DNA from: Burkholderiales bacterium
GTDB lineage: Bacteria; Pseudomonadota; Gammaproteobacteria; Burkholderiales; Burkholderiaceae
NCBI GenBank assembly: GCA_947447845.1
Contig: CANFNO010000102.1
Location: 1-8,001, forward strand
Length of the DNA: 8,001 bases
Reading direction: 5' to 3'
Part shown: positions 7,348-8,001 of the stretch, piece after piece
Layout: each line of letters starts with the position of its first letter
Position numbering within the stretch: position 1 is the first letter of the stretch
Program-made: the position numbers and the translations under genes
Notes under the pieces: generated by a model
What the model was told of the DNA's origin: nothing
Database searches by the model: none
What the model saw: the letters and a program-made list of their open reading frames with translations, nothing else

Positions 7348-7594
7348 CCTTTGAGCATACCTCGCAAGATTCAGCAAGTCAAATTAGAAAATAGATTAAT
7401 AAGTTTCTGTAACTATATGATTTTTAACAATAAAACTAATATTGATTGCGACAAATTGTAAAGTGTCTACAGTCGTCTGGGCGCGGTTTTGGCAGGTCGT
7501 GGTGCCTAGCTTCATGCCAATAGTCTTGAATCGACCGGAGCGACGCAGTGATTAAGCTGGTTATGCTCAACCATTCGACGAATGAAAGTCTCCC
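7348..7594. promoter_or_regulatory. Divergent intergenic promoter region with an AT-rich island
   Basis: This 247-bp gap lies between the divergently transcribed peptidase and isochorismatase-like genes, so both promoters should be here. Bases 7381-7460 contain only 15 G or C in 80, sharply below the flanking DNA. I see no open reading frame of note and no recognised RNA. On the minus strand TTGTCG and TATTGT with a 16-bp spacer are possible promoter boxes for the peptidase, a weak match among several. Confidence 0.5.
7446..7473 (+). promoter_or_regulatory. Weak sigma-70-like promoter candidate for the isochorismatase-like gene
   Basis: TTGCGA (7446-7451) and TACAGT (7468-7473) are 16 bp apart, and each matches four of six consensus bases. 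The site lies at the right end of the AT-rich island, which could act as an UP element. It would give a leader of about 115 nt before the ATG at 7595. Other placements are possible. Confidence 0.25.
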
Positions 7595-8001
7595 ATGCTG
7601 CTAGAACTGCAATCCTCTCAACTGGTTCTTATTGATTTCCAGACCCGCCTCATGCCTGCCATGCATGAATCTGACTCCGTGGTGCAGAACGCAGTGCGTC
7701 TAGCAAAAATCGCAGGTGCTTTGGCGGTTCCCGCCTTCTACACAGAACAAAACCCGTCCAAACTTGGCGAGACTGTCCCCGATTTGCTGGATGCATTGAA
7801 GGCTATGCGCGCACGCGCCCTAGCCAAAATGCAATTCAGCGCAGTGGAAGAGGGCTTGGGAGATATGTTGCGCCCGCCACCTAAGCCGGTGCAAGGCAAT
7901 GCACGCAGTTTGCCCAAGCACCTGCAAAAGGCATCCGCAGGCGAAGAGCGGGACACCATTGTGCTTGCCGGTTGTGAGGCGCATGTTTGCCTTTTACAAA
8001 C
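7595..8001 (+). CDS. Isochorismatase-family cysteine hydrolase, 3'-truncated by the window edge
   Basis: Cytoplasmic hydrolase of the isochorismatase-like (YcaC/PncA) superfamily; these enzymes hydrolyse amides or vinyl ethers through a Cys-Asp-Lys triad. The visible 135 codons give the triad: D14 in LVLIDFQTRLMP, K78 in AKMQFSA, and C132 in GCEAHVCLLQT, the superfamily nucleophile position. ATG 7595 is the first possible start, because an in-frame TGA lies at 7583-7585. The ribosome site is weak (GAAAG about 8 nt upstream). The spacing from K78 to C132 is 54 residues, about 20 longer than in E. coli YcaC as I recall it, owing to a proline- and lysine-rich stretch (about 94-120, including PPPKPVQGNARSLPKHLQK). 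The GCEAHVC form is common in proteins annotated only as hydrolases, so true isochorismatase activity should not be assumed. The C-terminal part lies beyond base 8001. Confidence 0.88.
   Translation, partial: MLLELQSSQLVLIDFQTRLMPAMHESDSVVQNAVRLAKIAGALAVPAFYTEQNPSKLGETVPDLLDALKAMRARALAKMQFSAVEEGLGDMLRPPPKPVQGNARSLPKHLQKASAGEERDTIVLAGCEAHVCLLQ

Noticed and set aside
7563..7600. Alternative upstream ATG for the isochorismatase-like gene at 7563
   Set aside because: It is 32 bp upstream and out of frame, and an in-frame TGA at 7583-7585 rules out any earlier start for the real frame.

Overview
The window looks like an ordinary chromosomal stretch of a betaproteobacterium. A Comamonadaceae (Rhodoferax/Polaromonas-like) member of the Burkholderiales is my best guess. 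This rests on the moderate-to-high GC content, the style of the RhlE and small NlpC/P60 proteins, and a GC-rich intergenic repeat of a kind I associate with that family. The taxonomic call is inference, since there is no rRNA or other marker here. I see no transposase, integrase, phage gene, CRISPR array, toxin-antitoxin pair, tRNA or rRNA.

Layout. Bases 1-3432 (+) hold the 3' part of a large pullulanase-type alpha-1,6-glucosidase: two CBM41-like domains, a CBM48 domain, a GH13 catalytic barrel and a C-terminal beta domain. The reading frame is open at the left edge and no signal peptide is visible, so the true start lies outside. Bases 3433-3774 are a non-coding interval between convergent genes. 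It ends in a strong, probably bidirectional terminator (3693-3724). On the minus strand follow an APC-family amino-acid permease (5184-3775), the DEAD-box RNA helicase RhlE (6574-5294) and a secreted NlpC/P60 cysteine peptidase (7347-6784). Between the last two lies an 85-bp tandem repeat rich in hairpins (6587-6782). A 247-bp AT-rich divergent intergenic region (7348-7594) separates the peptidase from a plus-strand isochorismatase-family hydrolase that runs off the right edge.

The genes do not form a single pathway. The pullulanase debranches alpha-glucans, the permease imports amino acids or amines, RhlE remodels RNA, the NlpC/P60 protein probably cleaves peptidoglycan peptides in the periplasm, and the isochorismatase-like protein is an uncharacterised cysteine hydrolase. 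The peptidase, helicase and permease share a strand, but each is separated by at least 100 bp of non-coding DNA. Independent transcription units, or partial read-through, are more likely than a tight operon.

I found no convincing undescribed system. The points most worth a second look are the 85-bp repeat that forms the whole untranslated leader of rhlE with no visible Shine-Dalgarno, the inverted repeat before the permease, the roughly 20-residue insertion in the isochorismatase-like protein, and the 19 % GC island in the divergent promoter region.
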